A DNA stretch of 64,000 nucleotides. Origin: Mastigocoleus testarum BC008. GTDB lineage: Bacteria; Cyanobacteriota; Cyanobacteriia; Cyanobacteriales; Nostocaceae. Numbering within the stretch: the first letter of the stretch is position 1; each line of letters starts with the position of its first letter. The position numbers and the translations under genes were made by a program. Shown here piece by piece: positions 46,387-55,042 of the stretch. Where the stretch lies: NCBI RefSeq assembly GCF_001456025.1, contig NZ_LMTZ01000109.1, forward strand, positions 35,731 to 99,730, read 5' to 3'. The notes beneath the pieces are model-generated. The model saw only the letters and a list, made by a program, of their open reading frames with translations. It ran no database searches and was not told the origin of the DNA.

Positions 46387-47916
46387 CTATCTTGCAATAA
46401 TTGCACCGTCTAAATTAGCACCATCTAAATTAGCACCATCTAAATTAGCACCGGTTAAATTAGCATTTTTTAAATTTGCACCCTTTAAATTTGCATCCTT
46501 AAGATTTGTTCCCCACAGGTTGGAATTCCGAAGATTGCTATTCATAAGATTAGCCGCTTCAAGGTTAGCATGTACCAAATTGGAATTTTCCAAGTTAGCA
46601 CCTTCTAGATTTGCACCTTGCAAGTTTGCATCTACCAAATTATTCAGTGCAAGGTTTGCACCTTGAAGATTTGCACCTTCTAGGTTTACACTTCCAAGAT
46701 TGGATGACTTGAGATTAATCTTTTTCAGATTGGCATTTTTTAGTTGTGAATTCTCTAAATTAGAATTTTCTAAATTAGCGTTTTCTAAATTTGTACCATT
46801 TAGATTAGTAGATGCTAAGTAAGCAAATGATAAGTTACAAGCCTGACACTCTTTAGTTTTGTGTAGTTGAGTCAAGGAATGATTTTTCTCATACTTGAAA
46901 GTAGTAAAATTGCTAGCTATTATAGTCCCAATTCCAAGAATACCAAAAATTGCTAGTCGCTTTTTATTATTTATAACGCTGGCTAATATTGTTTTATTTT
47001 GAGAACGAACAACAGTATTTATAGAATTTATTTCTTTCAAAGCTTTTGCCGCATTTGGATAGCGGCGTTCGATATTTTGCTCTACCATTTTTGTTAACCA
47101 TCTAGCAAATTTATTTGTAATTTTTGGTAGTAACTTTTCAATATCAAAACGATAGTTGCTATCCATTAATTTACCAATTTCAATTGAAGGAGTATTACTT
47201 AATAAACAAATTAAAGTAACTCCTAAACTGTATAAATCTGATGCCTGAGTTAGGGTATAACCACAAATATTTTCAGGTGCCATAAAACCTGGGGTTCCAA
47301 CCACAATTCCACTCAGAGGAACGTTTTCATTTTGTAGACGTGCAAAGCCAAAATCAACTAAATAAGCATTACATTGCTCGTCGATTAAAATATTCTCTGG
47401 TTTAATATCTCGATGAATAATTGGTGGATTGAATTCCTGGAGATAAACTAATATTTCTAGAATTGAGATTGCAATCTTTTTTACTTCTTCTGTAGTAAAA
47501 CTATTTTTTTCCTCTAAAGAAGAAGCGTTTCTATATTCCTGAACAAGGCAAAAACCCTCCGGAGTTTCAAAAGAATCTAAATACCGAGGTATTCGTGGAT
47601 GATTTAGCTGTTTTAAAACTTCTATTTCCTGTTGATAAGCTTTAAAGCCAGACCAATTACTGTCTTTCTGAACAAAACGAAATTCTTTGATGACCACATC
47701 TATCCCAGATTTTGTCATCTTTCCAATATAAGTAATGCGTCCTCCTTCTCGATTACAGCCTACCTCTTGAGTAACTTCATAGCCGTTAACAGAGAAGTAT
47801 GGATATTTACGAAAACTTCCATCTATTTTACTTTGATTTTTGTTTTGATCATTTTGATTTTTGTTTTGATTTTGATGATTGCTATTGGAAAAATTATGAT
47901 AAAATTTATCGGACAT
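46387..47916 (-). CDS. serine/threonine protein kinase with pentapeptide repeats
   Basis: 509 residues. An Asn/Gln-rich N-terminal tail (1-33) precedes a Hanks-type kinase domain at about 43-300: Lys77 in VVIKEF, catalytic IIHRDIKPENILID with Asp170, VDFGFARL with Asp188, and GTPGFMAPENICG. The Gly-rich loop is atypical (GCNREGGRITYIG). A membrane helix at about 320-338 (LAIFGILGIGTIIASNF) follows, then about 29 pentapeptide repeats of the A(N/D)LxN/S/G type forming a right-handed beta helix, likely extracytoplasmic. Kinase-plus-pentapeptide proteins such as SpkB are known in cyanobacteria. It probably signals at the plasma or thylakoid membrane; the ligand is unknown. Confidence 0.92.
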   Translation of the reverse strand: MSDKFYHNFSNSNHQNQNKNQNDQNKNQSKIDGSFRKYPYFSVNGYEVTQEVGCNREGGRITYIGKMTKSGIDVVIKEFRFVQKDSNWSGFKAYQQEIEVLKQLNHPRIPRYLDSFETPEGFCLVQEYRNASSLEEKNSFTTEEVKKIAISILEILVYLQEFNPPIIHRDIKPENILIDEQCNAYLVDFGFARLQNENVPLSGIVVGTPGFMAPENICGYTLTQASDLYSLGVTLICLLSNTPSIEIGKLMDSNYRFDIEKLLPKITNKFARWLTKMVEQNIERRYPNAAKALKEINSINTVVRSQNKTILASVINNKKRLAIFGILGIGTIIASNFTTFKYEKNHSLTQLHKTKECQACNLSFAYLASTNLNGTNLENANLENSNLENSQLKNANLKKINLKSSNLGSVNLEGANLQGANLALNNLVDANLQGANLEGANLENSNLVHANLEAANLMNSNLRNSNLWGTNLKDANLKGANLKNANLTGANLDGANLDGANLDGAIIAR

Positions 47917-48105
47917 ATCACTGAATTATTTCATTTTTACAAACAAAACTATTAACCATAATTAATATTCAAATAAATTTTAATATTCTTTCTGTCTGGG
48001 GTATATAAATTATTTTCAACGACAATGTGAATCTAGCGCAAAGATGTATAGATAATAAGAAAATTCTTACATCTTTGCATTTTTTATGAGTAGTTTACAA
48101 AAAAG

Positions 48106-48999
48106 TTATAAAGATTCTAGCCACTCTATAATTTGGTGGTTGACAATATCTGGAACTTCGTCATGGGGACAATGACCAGCGCCAGAAATAGGGACTATTC
48201 TAATCTGCTTTCCAGCTTCTTTTGCTTGTTCATAAATCTTGGCTCCGGTAATCGGCGTCCAGGGATCTTCTGCACCCCAAATAACCAGTAATGGTACATC
48301 TACTTTTGGTAGCAAATCATTAGGAGAAGGTCCAGGAGGTGCAGTAAGAATTGATGCAAAAACTTCTCTTGCTCCGGGATCGCACGAAGGCTGATAAAGC
48401 ATTTCTACAAGTTCATCGGTGACGGCTTCTCGGTTACGATAAACTTGGTAAAGAGTGCGACGAATTTGAGATTTACGACGAATATTATTAAAAACAAATT
48501 TGCCTGTTATTGGATGGCTAACTAACTTATTAAAAGCTCCCATAACAAATCTTAAGGGTGGGTTTAATTCATGGGGGCGATGGCTCAAACCTCCTGCAGA
48601 ATTAATGAGTACTGTTGCTTCAGTAATTTCCGGATGTTCTGCAGCTACGGTTAAGCTTAAAAGTGCACCAATGGAATTACCAATAAATACAGCTTTTTCT
48701 TGAATATGTTGCTCCCAAAAATCTTTCAGTAGTTCTACCCATACTTCTACTGAATAATCAATTGCTGCTTTTTCCGAACCACCAAAACCCAAAAGGTCTA
48801 AGACAAAGACTTGATAGCCAGCATTGGCTAACACTGGAATATTTTTTCGCCAATGTCCAATAGAAGCACCAAAACCATGTACTAAAACCAAGGGTTGTCC
48901 AGAACCCATTACGCTGTATTGAATTTTGTAACCTTTCCAAGTCCAAAATAGTTTTTCAAAGGAATCTTGTGTTGAAAGGTGCTGTGTAGTTACAGTCAT
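48106..48999 (-). CDS. alpha/beta fold hydrolase
   Basis: 297 residues. Motifs: LVLVHGFGASIGHWRKNIPV (oxyanion hole), nucleophile Ser109 in FIGNSIGALLS, acid Asp in WGAEDPWTPI, and His in ISGAGHCPHDEVP. GNSxG and the length recall plant pheophytinase-type and related chloroplast/cyanobacterial hydrolases, which act on phytol esters. The N-terminal WTWKGYKIQYSVMG fits that subgroup too. The function is inferred only from this similarity. Confidence 0.85.
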   Translation of the reverse strand: MTVTTQHLSTQDSFEKLFWTWKGYKIQYSVMGSGQPLVLVHGFGASIGHWRKNIPVLANAGYQVFVLDLLGFGGSEKAAIDYSVEVWVELLKDFWEQHIQEKAVFIGNSIGALLSLTVAAEHPEITEATVLINSAGGLSHRPHELNPPLRFVMGAFNKLVSHPITGKFVFNNIRRKSQIRRTLYQVYRNREAVTDELVEMLYQPSCDPGAREVFASILTAPPGPSPNDLLPKVDVPLLVIWGAEDPWTPITGAKIYEQAKEAGKQIRIVPISGAGHCPHDEVPDIVNHQIIEWLESL

Positions 49000-49040
49000 T
49001 GTTAAGATTCATAAAGCTTTTTTAATATCTTAGTATTTAT

Positions 49041-49110
49041 TGGGGATTAGGGATTGGGGATTGGGGTGAGCCCGCGCCTAACGGCGTTAGCATAGCGTGG
49101 CGTTAGCCAT
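49041..49110. repeat. heptamer STRR and GC-rich patch
   Basis: A run of GGGATTG/GGGATTA heptamers (49042-49066) passes into CCCGCGCCTAACGGCGTTAGC with palindromic ends. Both are non-coding repeats typical of this type of genome. Confidence 0.6.
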
Positions 49111-49331
49111 ATGGGGATTGGGTAATATCAAATCCTAAATTTAAGCTTCAATTGCAATTTTTAGTATTTACCCTTACGCTACTTCCCGCGCTTCACACAC
49201 TTCTTACACTTCTTACACTTCCCACAGTCATTCCTCAAATTTCCTATTAATTCCTCCTTGCCATCTTGATGTCATATTCATCCCTCAATATAAAAATTGT
49301 CAGGCTCAAAGATGTTTGAGGTTATCTCAAG

Positions 49332-49667
49332 ATGAAATCTAAGCTGCTACCAATTTTGGCTGCATCTGCTGCATTGACTTTTATTTTTCCCACTTCAGTT
49401 TTCGCTGGTAACCAAGCTAGGAAAGCGAACTTAACCGAAGCTCAAAAAACTCAACTGGAGCAGGTGAAAAACAACGCACGTTCTGAAATTGAAGCTGTTT
49501 TAACAGCCGAACAGCAAGCAGAATTAAGAAATGCTTTGGACAATGGTCAAAAGATGAAAACTGCTGTCCGTAATTTAAACCTTTCTTCCGAACAGCAGTC
49601 GCAGCTAGATGGGATTATGCAATCTGCTAAACAGCAGAAACGTGCAATCTACAACGGTCAAAATTAA
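49332..49667 (+). CDS. LTxxQ/Spy-like small periplasmic protein
   Basis: 111 residues. A signal peptide with the core LPILAASAALTFIFPTSVFA is followed by an almost wholly helical, Gln/Ala/Lys-rich mature protein with the LTxxQ-type motifs LTEAQKTQLEQVKN, LTAEQQAEL and LSSEQQSQL. This resembles the CpxP/Spy group of envelope-stress chaperones, which guard against misfolded proteins, and related metal-stress proteins. The role in cyanobacteria is not established. No regulator is adjacent. Confidence 0.82.
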   Translation: MKSKLLPILAASAALTFIFPTSVFAGNQARKANLTEAQKTQLEQVKNNARSEIEAVLTAEQQAELRNALDNGQKMKTAVRNLNLSSEQQSQLDGIMQSAKQQKRAIYNGQN

Positions 49668-49974
49668 ATCAAACAAAGCTTAAGACATACAAAGTTTAAA
49701 TAGGAGGATATCGTCCCAATACCAATTACATTAAAGTTTTTTTCCTTCAAGTAGTTAATCACTACTTTTACTCGATAGTAAATATGTATTGCTATCTTGT
49801 ACCCACACCTAATTCCTTAGACAGGACTGTTTGGTTCTGTCTGTTCCTTATACTCTTATACTCAAAACAGTGTTTACAATCCCGGATACCAACGGTAAGC
49901 GGGATTTTTTGTAGTTGATTTTCTGTAGTTTGTACTCAGTGTTTTTCGTCTAATTACCAATTACCCATTACCAA
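49668..49974 (+). other. intergenic region, 307 bp, with terminators
   Basis: Between the LTxxQ gene and mnmA (converging). A weak hairpin (AAGTAGT/ACTACTT, 49749-49767) lies near the gene and a strong terminator at 49878-49910 lies 211 bases after it. The stretch between may be a long 3' UTR or a separate short RNA. The CAATTACC-type repeat starts at 49951. Confidence 0.5.
49878..49910 (+). terminator. Rho-independent terminator
   Basis: AATCCCG (49878-49884) pairs with CGGGATT (49900-49906), with an inner TACC/GGTA extension, then a TTTTTT run to 49910. Read on the + strand, ending transcription from the LTxxQ gene or a downstream short RNA. Confidence 0.8.
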
Positions 49975-49980
49975 TTACCC
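49951..49980. repeat. heptamer STRR at the mnmA 3' end
   Basis: TAATTACC/CAATTACCC-type heptamers run into mnmA; the stop codon (TAA on the minus strand at 49977-49975) and the last Gly codon lie inside the repeat. Confidence 0.8.
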
Positions 49981-51033
49981 ATCAAAGCGTTCAATTATTC
50001 CACCACCAAGCACTTTTTCTCCGTCATACCATACTGCAGCTTGTCCGGGAGTGATGCTGAATTGCGGTTCGTCAAACACTACACGGACGCGAGAATTTTC
50101 TAAGGGAATAATTGTGACTGGTACGGGCTGAGAACGATAACGAATTTGTACTTCTGCTTTAATGGGAGCAGATGGTTCAGCCATAGAAACCCAGTTTACT
50201 CTTTCTACATTGCATTCTGGCTGGGTCGCCTTGGTGCGATCGCCGACAATCACTTTGTTATTAATTGCATCTAGAGCAATCACATATAAAGGTTCCGGAG
50301 CTGAAACACCTAAACCTTTACGTTGTCCGATGGTGTAGTGATGAACGCCATCATGTTGACCCAACACTTTACCGTTTGCATCAACAATTTCGCCCTTTTT
50401 TGGGGCAAGATATTTATCTAAAAATGCTCGCATTGAGCCATTGCTTTCTACCAAGCATAAATCTTGACTTTCGGGTTTGTCAGCAGTTTTCAATCCATAT
50501 TCACTAGCAATTCGCCGAGTATCACTTTTTTGTAATTCTCCTAGGGGAAATATGGAAGCAGCTAGCAAATCCTGAGATAGATCGTACAGAAAATAAGATT
50601 GGTCTTTATTGCGATCAGCAGCTCTTAATAATTCATGACGTCCGCTATTCTCGTTATAGCGGATACGAGCATAATGACCTGTGGCAATTTTTTCGCTGTC
50701 CAAGGTTTCCCGAGCATAACGCACCATGGGACCAAACTTAACAGTTTTATTACATTGAGAGCAAGGTAAAGGTGTGACGCCAGTACTATAACCAGTTACC
50801 AAGTAATCTACAATGTTGGTCTGAAAAACTTCCCGAATATCAACTACATGATGGGGGATACCTAGCTGTTCGCAGATGTAAGCCGCATCAACCATACCTT
50901 CAGAGCAACACTGTCCCTTCCCTTTCATCAGCCAAAGGGTGAGACCAATTACTTCATAACTTTGATTGTGCAATATGGCGGCAGCAGTGGAACTATCAAC
51001 GCCACCTGAAAGACCAACTACGACTCTTTTCAT
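49975..51033 (-). CDS. mnmA: tRNA-specific 2-thiouridylase
   Basis: 352 residues, normal length. It thiolates uridine 34 of the tRNAs for Lys, Glu and Gln, using ATP and a sulfur relay. The PP-loop SGGVDSSTAA is at residues 9-18; the catalytic-cysteine region is in LPCSQCNKTVKFGP (Cys91/Cys94) with the second redox Cys193 in ESQDLCLVE. Substrate-binding KDQSYFLYDLSQ and the C-terminal SITPGQAAVWYDGEKVLGGG are intact. The last codons fall in an STRR. Confidence 0.97.
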   Translation of the reverse strand: MKRVVVGLSGGVDSSTAAAILHNQSYEVIGLTLWLMKGKGQCCSEGMVDAAYICEQLGIPHHVVDIREVFQTNIVDYLVTGYSTGVTPLPCSQCNKTVKFGPMVRYARETLDSEKIATGHYARIRYNENSGRHELLRAADRNKDQSYFLYDLSQDLLAASIFPLGELQKSDTRRIASEYGLKTADKPESQDLCLVESNGSMRAFLDKYLAPKKGEIVDANGKVLGQHDGVHHYTIGQRKGLGVSAPEPLYVIALDAINNKVIVGDRTKATQPECNVERVNWVSMAEPSAPIKAEVQIRYRSQPVPVTIIPLENSRVRVVFDEPQFSITPGQAAVWYDGEKVLGGGIIERFDG

Positions 51034-51219
51034 CTTAGTAAATGTGCTAGGCGACTCTATATAACCTAACAGCTACAAGCATAAATTGATTGGTCTTTAT
51101 AGTAAATAGTTGTAATTTTTTCAAAGAATTAGGGATTGATGAGTGAGGAGAGATAAATGAGCAGAACGATGGCTAAGGATAACTGCTAACTTTGAACTGA
51201 TAACTCAATACCAGAATCA

Positions 51220-52824
51220 ATGCAGTATAGACAAGCAGCCATAGAGCAATTTGTAGTGACAGCCCAACAAATGCGGGATATTGAGGGACGAATTTTTGCC
51301 GCTGGAATTCCTGTAGCCGCTTTGATGGAAAAGGTTGCAGGGCTTATTACCCATCGCATTATGCAACTTTTTCCTATTTCTTTATCTTCACCTCTATCTT
51401 CCCATCGGATTGGGGTATTAGTTGGTCCCGGTCATAATGGTGGCGATGCTTTGGTTGTTGCACGGGAGTTACACTTTCGTGGATATGAAATTTATGTGTA
51501 TCATCCACTGTTTAAACAAAAAGAATTAACTTCTCAGCATTTAAAATATGTGGAAAGCTTAGGTATTCCTTGCTATCAATCCGTTGAAAAATTAAAAAAT
51601 TGCGATCTATTTATTGATGGATTGTTTGGTTTTGGCTTGCAAAGAGCAATTGCAGAACCTGTCGCCAGTGCGATCAATATAATCAATCAATCGAATAAAC
51701 CAGTTGTTAGCATTGATGTACCATCTGGGTTGCATACAGATACAGGTGAGGTATTAGGAATTGCTATTCACGCTACACACACCTTATGTCTGGGCTTATG
51801 GAAACTTGGTCTCTTACAAGAATCGGCTTTAGAGTACCTTGGTAAAACTGAACTAATCGACTTTGATATCCCATTAGCTGACATAAAAGCAATTTTGGGA
51901 GAATCCCCGAAAATTAAACGCTTTACCACACAAGTAGCACGATCCATCATTGGTAAAGAAAAAGCATCTACAAATTCAACTCTATTACCTCGTAAACTTG
52001 TTACCCACAAGTATAAAGAAGGACGTTTATTATTGGTTTGTGGTTCTAGTCGCTATGCTGGAGCCGCTATTTTAACTAGCTTGGGTGCCCGTGCTTCTGG
52101 TGTTGGTATGCTAACAGTCGCGGTACCAGAATCCCTTAAGCATTTAATGGTATCAAAATTACCGGAAGCTTTAATTCTTAGTTGTCCGGAAACCGAATCT
52201 GGTGCAATTTCCCAGTTATTACCCAATAATATCGACCTGAATTCATTTGCTGCGATCGCTTGTGGTCCAGGATTGACCACTGATGCAATTTCAGTAGTTA
52301 AACAACTATTGAATAGTACTGTGCCTTTAATCTTAGATGCAGATGCTTTAAATATTCTGGCTCAAATGAAAAATCCTTGGCTCGAGCAAGGAACTATAGA
52401 TAAAACAAGAAAAGCCACCACAATTTTGACCCCTCACACTGGTGAATTTTCTCGCTTGTTTCCCAAAATAAATGAGAAACAGCAAGACCGGATCAAAGCT
52501 GTGAAAAAAGCAGCTAAACAAAGTGGAGCAATCGTATTATTAAAAGGTCCAAGAACTGCGATCGCAAACCCCCAAGGTGAAATTTGGATTAATCCTGAAA
52601 GTACTCCAGCTCTAGCTCGTGGCGGTAGTGGCGATGTATTAACAGGTTTAATGGGTGGTTTATTAGCACAATCAATTTCTCGTGAAATTGCACCTGATAC
52701 GGTTACCGCACTTGCTACGTGGTGGCACTCTCAAGCCGGGATATTAGCAGCTGTAGAACGTACAGAGTTAGGGGTAGATGCGTTTACATTGACTCAATAT
52801 TTAATGCGGGTAGTAAGTTTTTGA
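51220..52824 (+). CDS. nnr: bifunctional NAD(P)H-hydrate epimerase/dehydratase
   Basis: 534 residues, a fusion of the two NAD(P)H-repair enzymes. The N-terminal YjeF_N epimerase part (about 1-230) has MRDIEGRIFAAGIP and VLVGPGHNGGDALVVARELH, with DGLFGFGL and SIDVPSGLHTDTG. The C-terminal dehydratase part (about 255-530) has VCGSSRYAGAAILTSLGARA, TPHTGEFSRLFP, LKGPRTAIANP and the signature ARGGSGDVLTGLMGGLLAQ. It repairs hydrated NADH and NADPH. Its start at ATG 51220 is consistent with relatives. Confidence 0.95.
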   Translation: MQYRQAAIEQFVVTAQQMRDIEGRIFAAGIPVAALMEKVAGLITHRIMQLFPISLSSPLSSHRIGVLVGPGHNGGDALVVARELHFRGYEIYVYHPLFKQKELTSQHLKYVESLGIPCYQSVEKLKNCDLFIDGLFGFGLQRAIAEPVASAINIINQSNKPVVSIDVPSGLHTDTGEVLGIAIHATHTLCLGLWKLGLLQESALEYLGKTELIDFDIPLADIKAILGESPKIKRFTTQVARSIIGKEKASTNSTLLPRKLVTHKYKEGRLLLVCGSSRYAGAAILTSLGARASGVGMLTVAVPESLKHLMVSKLPEALILSCPETESGAISQLLPNNIDLNSFAAIACGPGLTTDAISVVKQLLNSTVPLILDADALNILAQMKNPWLEQGTIDKTRKATTILTPHTGEFSRLFPKINEKQQDRIKAVKKAAKQSGAIVLLKGPRTAIANPQGEIWINPESTPALARGGSGDVLTGLMGGLLAQSISREIAPDTVTALATWWHSQAGILAAVERTELGVDAFTLTQYLMRVVSF

Positions 52825-53015
52825 TATTTAAGATAATAGTTACATAAATTACTTCACTAAACTGTTCAAACCCAATGCCCATCCCTAGTCGCCAGTCACT
52901 ATTCGCTGTGATAGCAGTGCAGGCCTACCCCAACCCCCTTCTCCAGATAGACTTGAGAATTAGAAAAAGTTGTGACAATAATGACGGCGAATCTAATTTT
53001 TGAAGAATTTATTCT

Positions 53016-53939
53016 ATGAATTTTGGTATTTTTGATTTATTCTGGATTTTCTTATTATTGTCTTCTCTCCAACCGATTTGGCAAAAACGTCGAATAGAAT
53101 ATCGGCGCTTTAGCGTAATTCAAGAATTTCAAAAAAAGTGCAAGAGTCGGGTAATACTTCTAATTCATCGCCAAGAATCTATTAGTTTTCTCGGAATACC
53201 TTTATCTCGCTATATAACTATTGAAGATTCAGAGCAAATATTACGAGCGATTCGTCTTACTCCCCCTGATGTTCCTATAGATTTAATATTGCACACTCCA
53301 GGTGGTCTGGTTTTAGCAACTGAACAAATTGCTAGGGCATTAATCCGTCACCAAGCAAAAGTTACTGTATATGTCCCTCACTATGCAATGAGTGGTGGTA
53401 CGATGTTAGCTCTAGCTGCTGATGAAATAATCATGGATCCTAATGCTGTGCTGGGACCTGTAGATCCTCAGCTTGGTAATTATCCTGCCGCAAGTATTAT
53501 TAAAGTCGTCGAAGATAAACCCATTGGTGAAGTTGACGATCAAACTCTAATTATGGCGGATATCGCCCGCAAAGCAACTAAGCAAGTACAAGAATTTGTC
53601 CGTACTTTACTTAATGATTGTATCCCCAAACAAAAAGTTAAACCGGAAGATATCGAAGAGATCATCGAAGCTTTAACAACCGGACAAGTAACCCATGATT
53701 ATCCCATTACCGTTGAAGAAGCAACGAAAATGGGGCTGCCCATTACAGTTGGACTGCCCCGGTCTGTTTACGACCTGATGGATCTGTACCCTCAACCGCA
53801 AGGTGGACGCCCGACAGTACAGTACATTCCCATGCCTTATAACGACGGTCGTCCCACTCTACCTGTTCCCAAGGGAAGACCATTAGAAGAACCTAGCCAA
53901 ATGAATGAAAAAATTAACTGCTCATTAGTAGATTATTAG
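53016..53939 (+). CDS. SDH-family Clp-fold serine proteinase
   Basis: 307 residues. A short hydrophobic N-terminal segment (FDLFWIFLLLSSLQPIW) anchors it. The core shows the ClpP/SppA-type fold: LILHTPGGLVLATEQIARAL, then YVPHYAMSGGTMLALAADEI with the predicted nucleophile Ser126, and IMDPNAVLGPVDPQLG. This is the SDH (serine dehydrogenase proteinase) family, PF01972, widespread in cyanobacteria. Lys/Asp partners are not clear from reading. The C-terminus is Pro/Arg-rich and likely disordered. Confidence 0.88.
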   Translation: MNFGIFDLFWIFLLLSSLQPIWQKRRIEYRRFSVIQEFQKKCKSRVILLIHRQESISFLGIPLSRYITIEDSEQILRAIRLTPPDVPIDLILHTPGGLVLATEQIARALIRHQAKVTVYVPHYAMSGGTMLALAADEIIMDPNAVLGPVDPQLGNYPAASIIKVVEDKPIGEVDDQTLIMADIARKATKQVQEFVRTLLNDCIPKQKVKPEDIEEIIEALTTGQVTHDYPITVEEATKMGLPITVGLPRSVYDLMDLYPQPQGGRPTVQYIPMPYNDGRPTLPVPKGRPLEEPSQMNEKINCSLVDY

Positions 53940-53962
53940 CTATCAGTTTCAGCTTTTACTTT

Positions 53963-54847
53963 CTATTCTGGTTTAGGTTTTGGTGTTGGACTGGGAGTAG
54001 ATGTTGCTTCCGGAGTTGGGGTACTTGTAGCTTCTGGGCTGGGAGTAGATGTTGCTTCCGGAGTTGGAGTAGTTGTTGCTCCTGGGTTTGGGGTGGTGGT
54101 TTCTCCTGAGCTTGGAGTTGTTGCTCCTGGATTTGGGGTAGCGGTTTCTCCTGATTTTGGAGTTGTTGCTTCAGGAGTTGGAGTAGTTGTTGCTTCAGGG
54201 CTCGGGGTAGTGGTTTCTCCTGATTTTGGAGTTGTTACTTCAGAACTTGGAGTAGTTGTTGCTCCTGGTTTTGGAGTAGTTGTTGCTTCAGGGCTCGGGG
54301 TAGTGGTTTCTCCTGATTTTGGAGTTGTTACTTCAGAACTTGGAGTAGTTGTTGCTCCTGACTCTGGAGTATCTAACATTTCCTTAACTTTTTTATCTAA
54401 ACGTTGTCGCAAAGCTAGATCAGCAATACCAGTTTGTTCTATTTTCAATTTTTCTTGGTATTTCTTGACTGCTGCTGCTGTTTGAGGACCATAGAATTGA
54501 TTTACTGGTAAGGGTGGTTCGGGCTTAACAATCATATTTAAATTAGTCTGAAGAATTTTGACTATGCTGGCTGCGTGATTTTGAGTTTTTGCTCCAGTAA
54601 CGCTCTCAACACCCAACTTATAGCCTTGTTGAAATTCACCGACTGCTTTTTTAGTTTGGGAATCTTGTAAGCAGGTATTTGATATCTCAACCTCATAACC
54701 CAATCCACGCAATACACCGCAAAATTCCTCAGGGGTATAATTACGTTCCCTCAACGCTAGGGCAGTGTTAGAAGTCACTATACCAGTAACAAATAAACAA
54801 ATGGTAGCTATTCTCGCACTTGTGGATCGACGAATCCCACACCACAT
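53963..54847 (-). CDS. peptidoglycan-binding-domain protein with TTP/SPE repeat tail
   Basis: 294 residues. Hydrophobic N-terminus (IATICLFVTGIVTSNTALAL) followed by a PG_binding_1-like domain at about 35-155 (YTPEEFCGVLRGLGYEVEIS and VNQFYGPQTAAAVKKYQEKL). From about 160 a low-complexity tail of TTTPSPEA/TTPKSGET repeats runs to the end. It is probably exported and binds the cell wall, with the tail as a spacer. The tail includes a 93-bp duplicated unit. It converges with the SDH-proteinase gene. Confidence 0.8.
   Translation of the reverse strand: MWCGIRRSTSARIATICLFVTGIVTSNTALALRERNYTPEEFCGVLRGLGYEVEISNTCLQDSQTKKAVGEFQQGYKLGVESVTGAKTQNHAASIVKILQTNLNMIVKPEPPLPVNQFYGPQTAAAVKKYQEKLKIEQTGIADLALRQRLDKKVKEMLDTPESGATTTPSSEVTTPKSGETTTPSPEATTTPKPGATTTPSSEVTTPKSGETTTPSPEATTTPTPEATTPKSGETATPNPGATTPSSGETTTPNPGATTTPTPEATSTPSPEATSTPTPEATSTPSPTPKPKPE
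54180..54365. repeat. 93-bp tandem duplication inside the coding repeat tail
   Basis: Two near-identical 93-bp units (about 54180-54272 and 54273-54365), 31 codons each and in frame on the minus strand. Both hold the core TCAGGGCTCGGGGTAGTGG. Confidence 0.8.
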
Positions 54848-55042
54848 GGTTTAAACTCCTATTGGTTAAATCAATCTTTATCAAGACATATGTGCTTGGT
54901 AGCTGCATTCTAATTTTGTTTAACGCTTTTGTCTTTATTTATTAATTATTTTTGAGGGATTGCTCATTTTTTTTTAATGTCATCCCTCTTTGGATATATT
55001 TACTAAATAAATAATAAATGTATTTGCCAAAATTGGTTATTT

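Noticed and set aside
54093..54485. 130-codon + strand open frame with VVVSPDFGVV repeats
   Set aside because: It is the antisense of the Thr/Pro repeat tail of the peptidoglycan-binding protein; its openness follows from the repeat composition.
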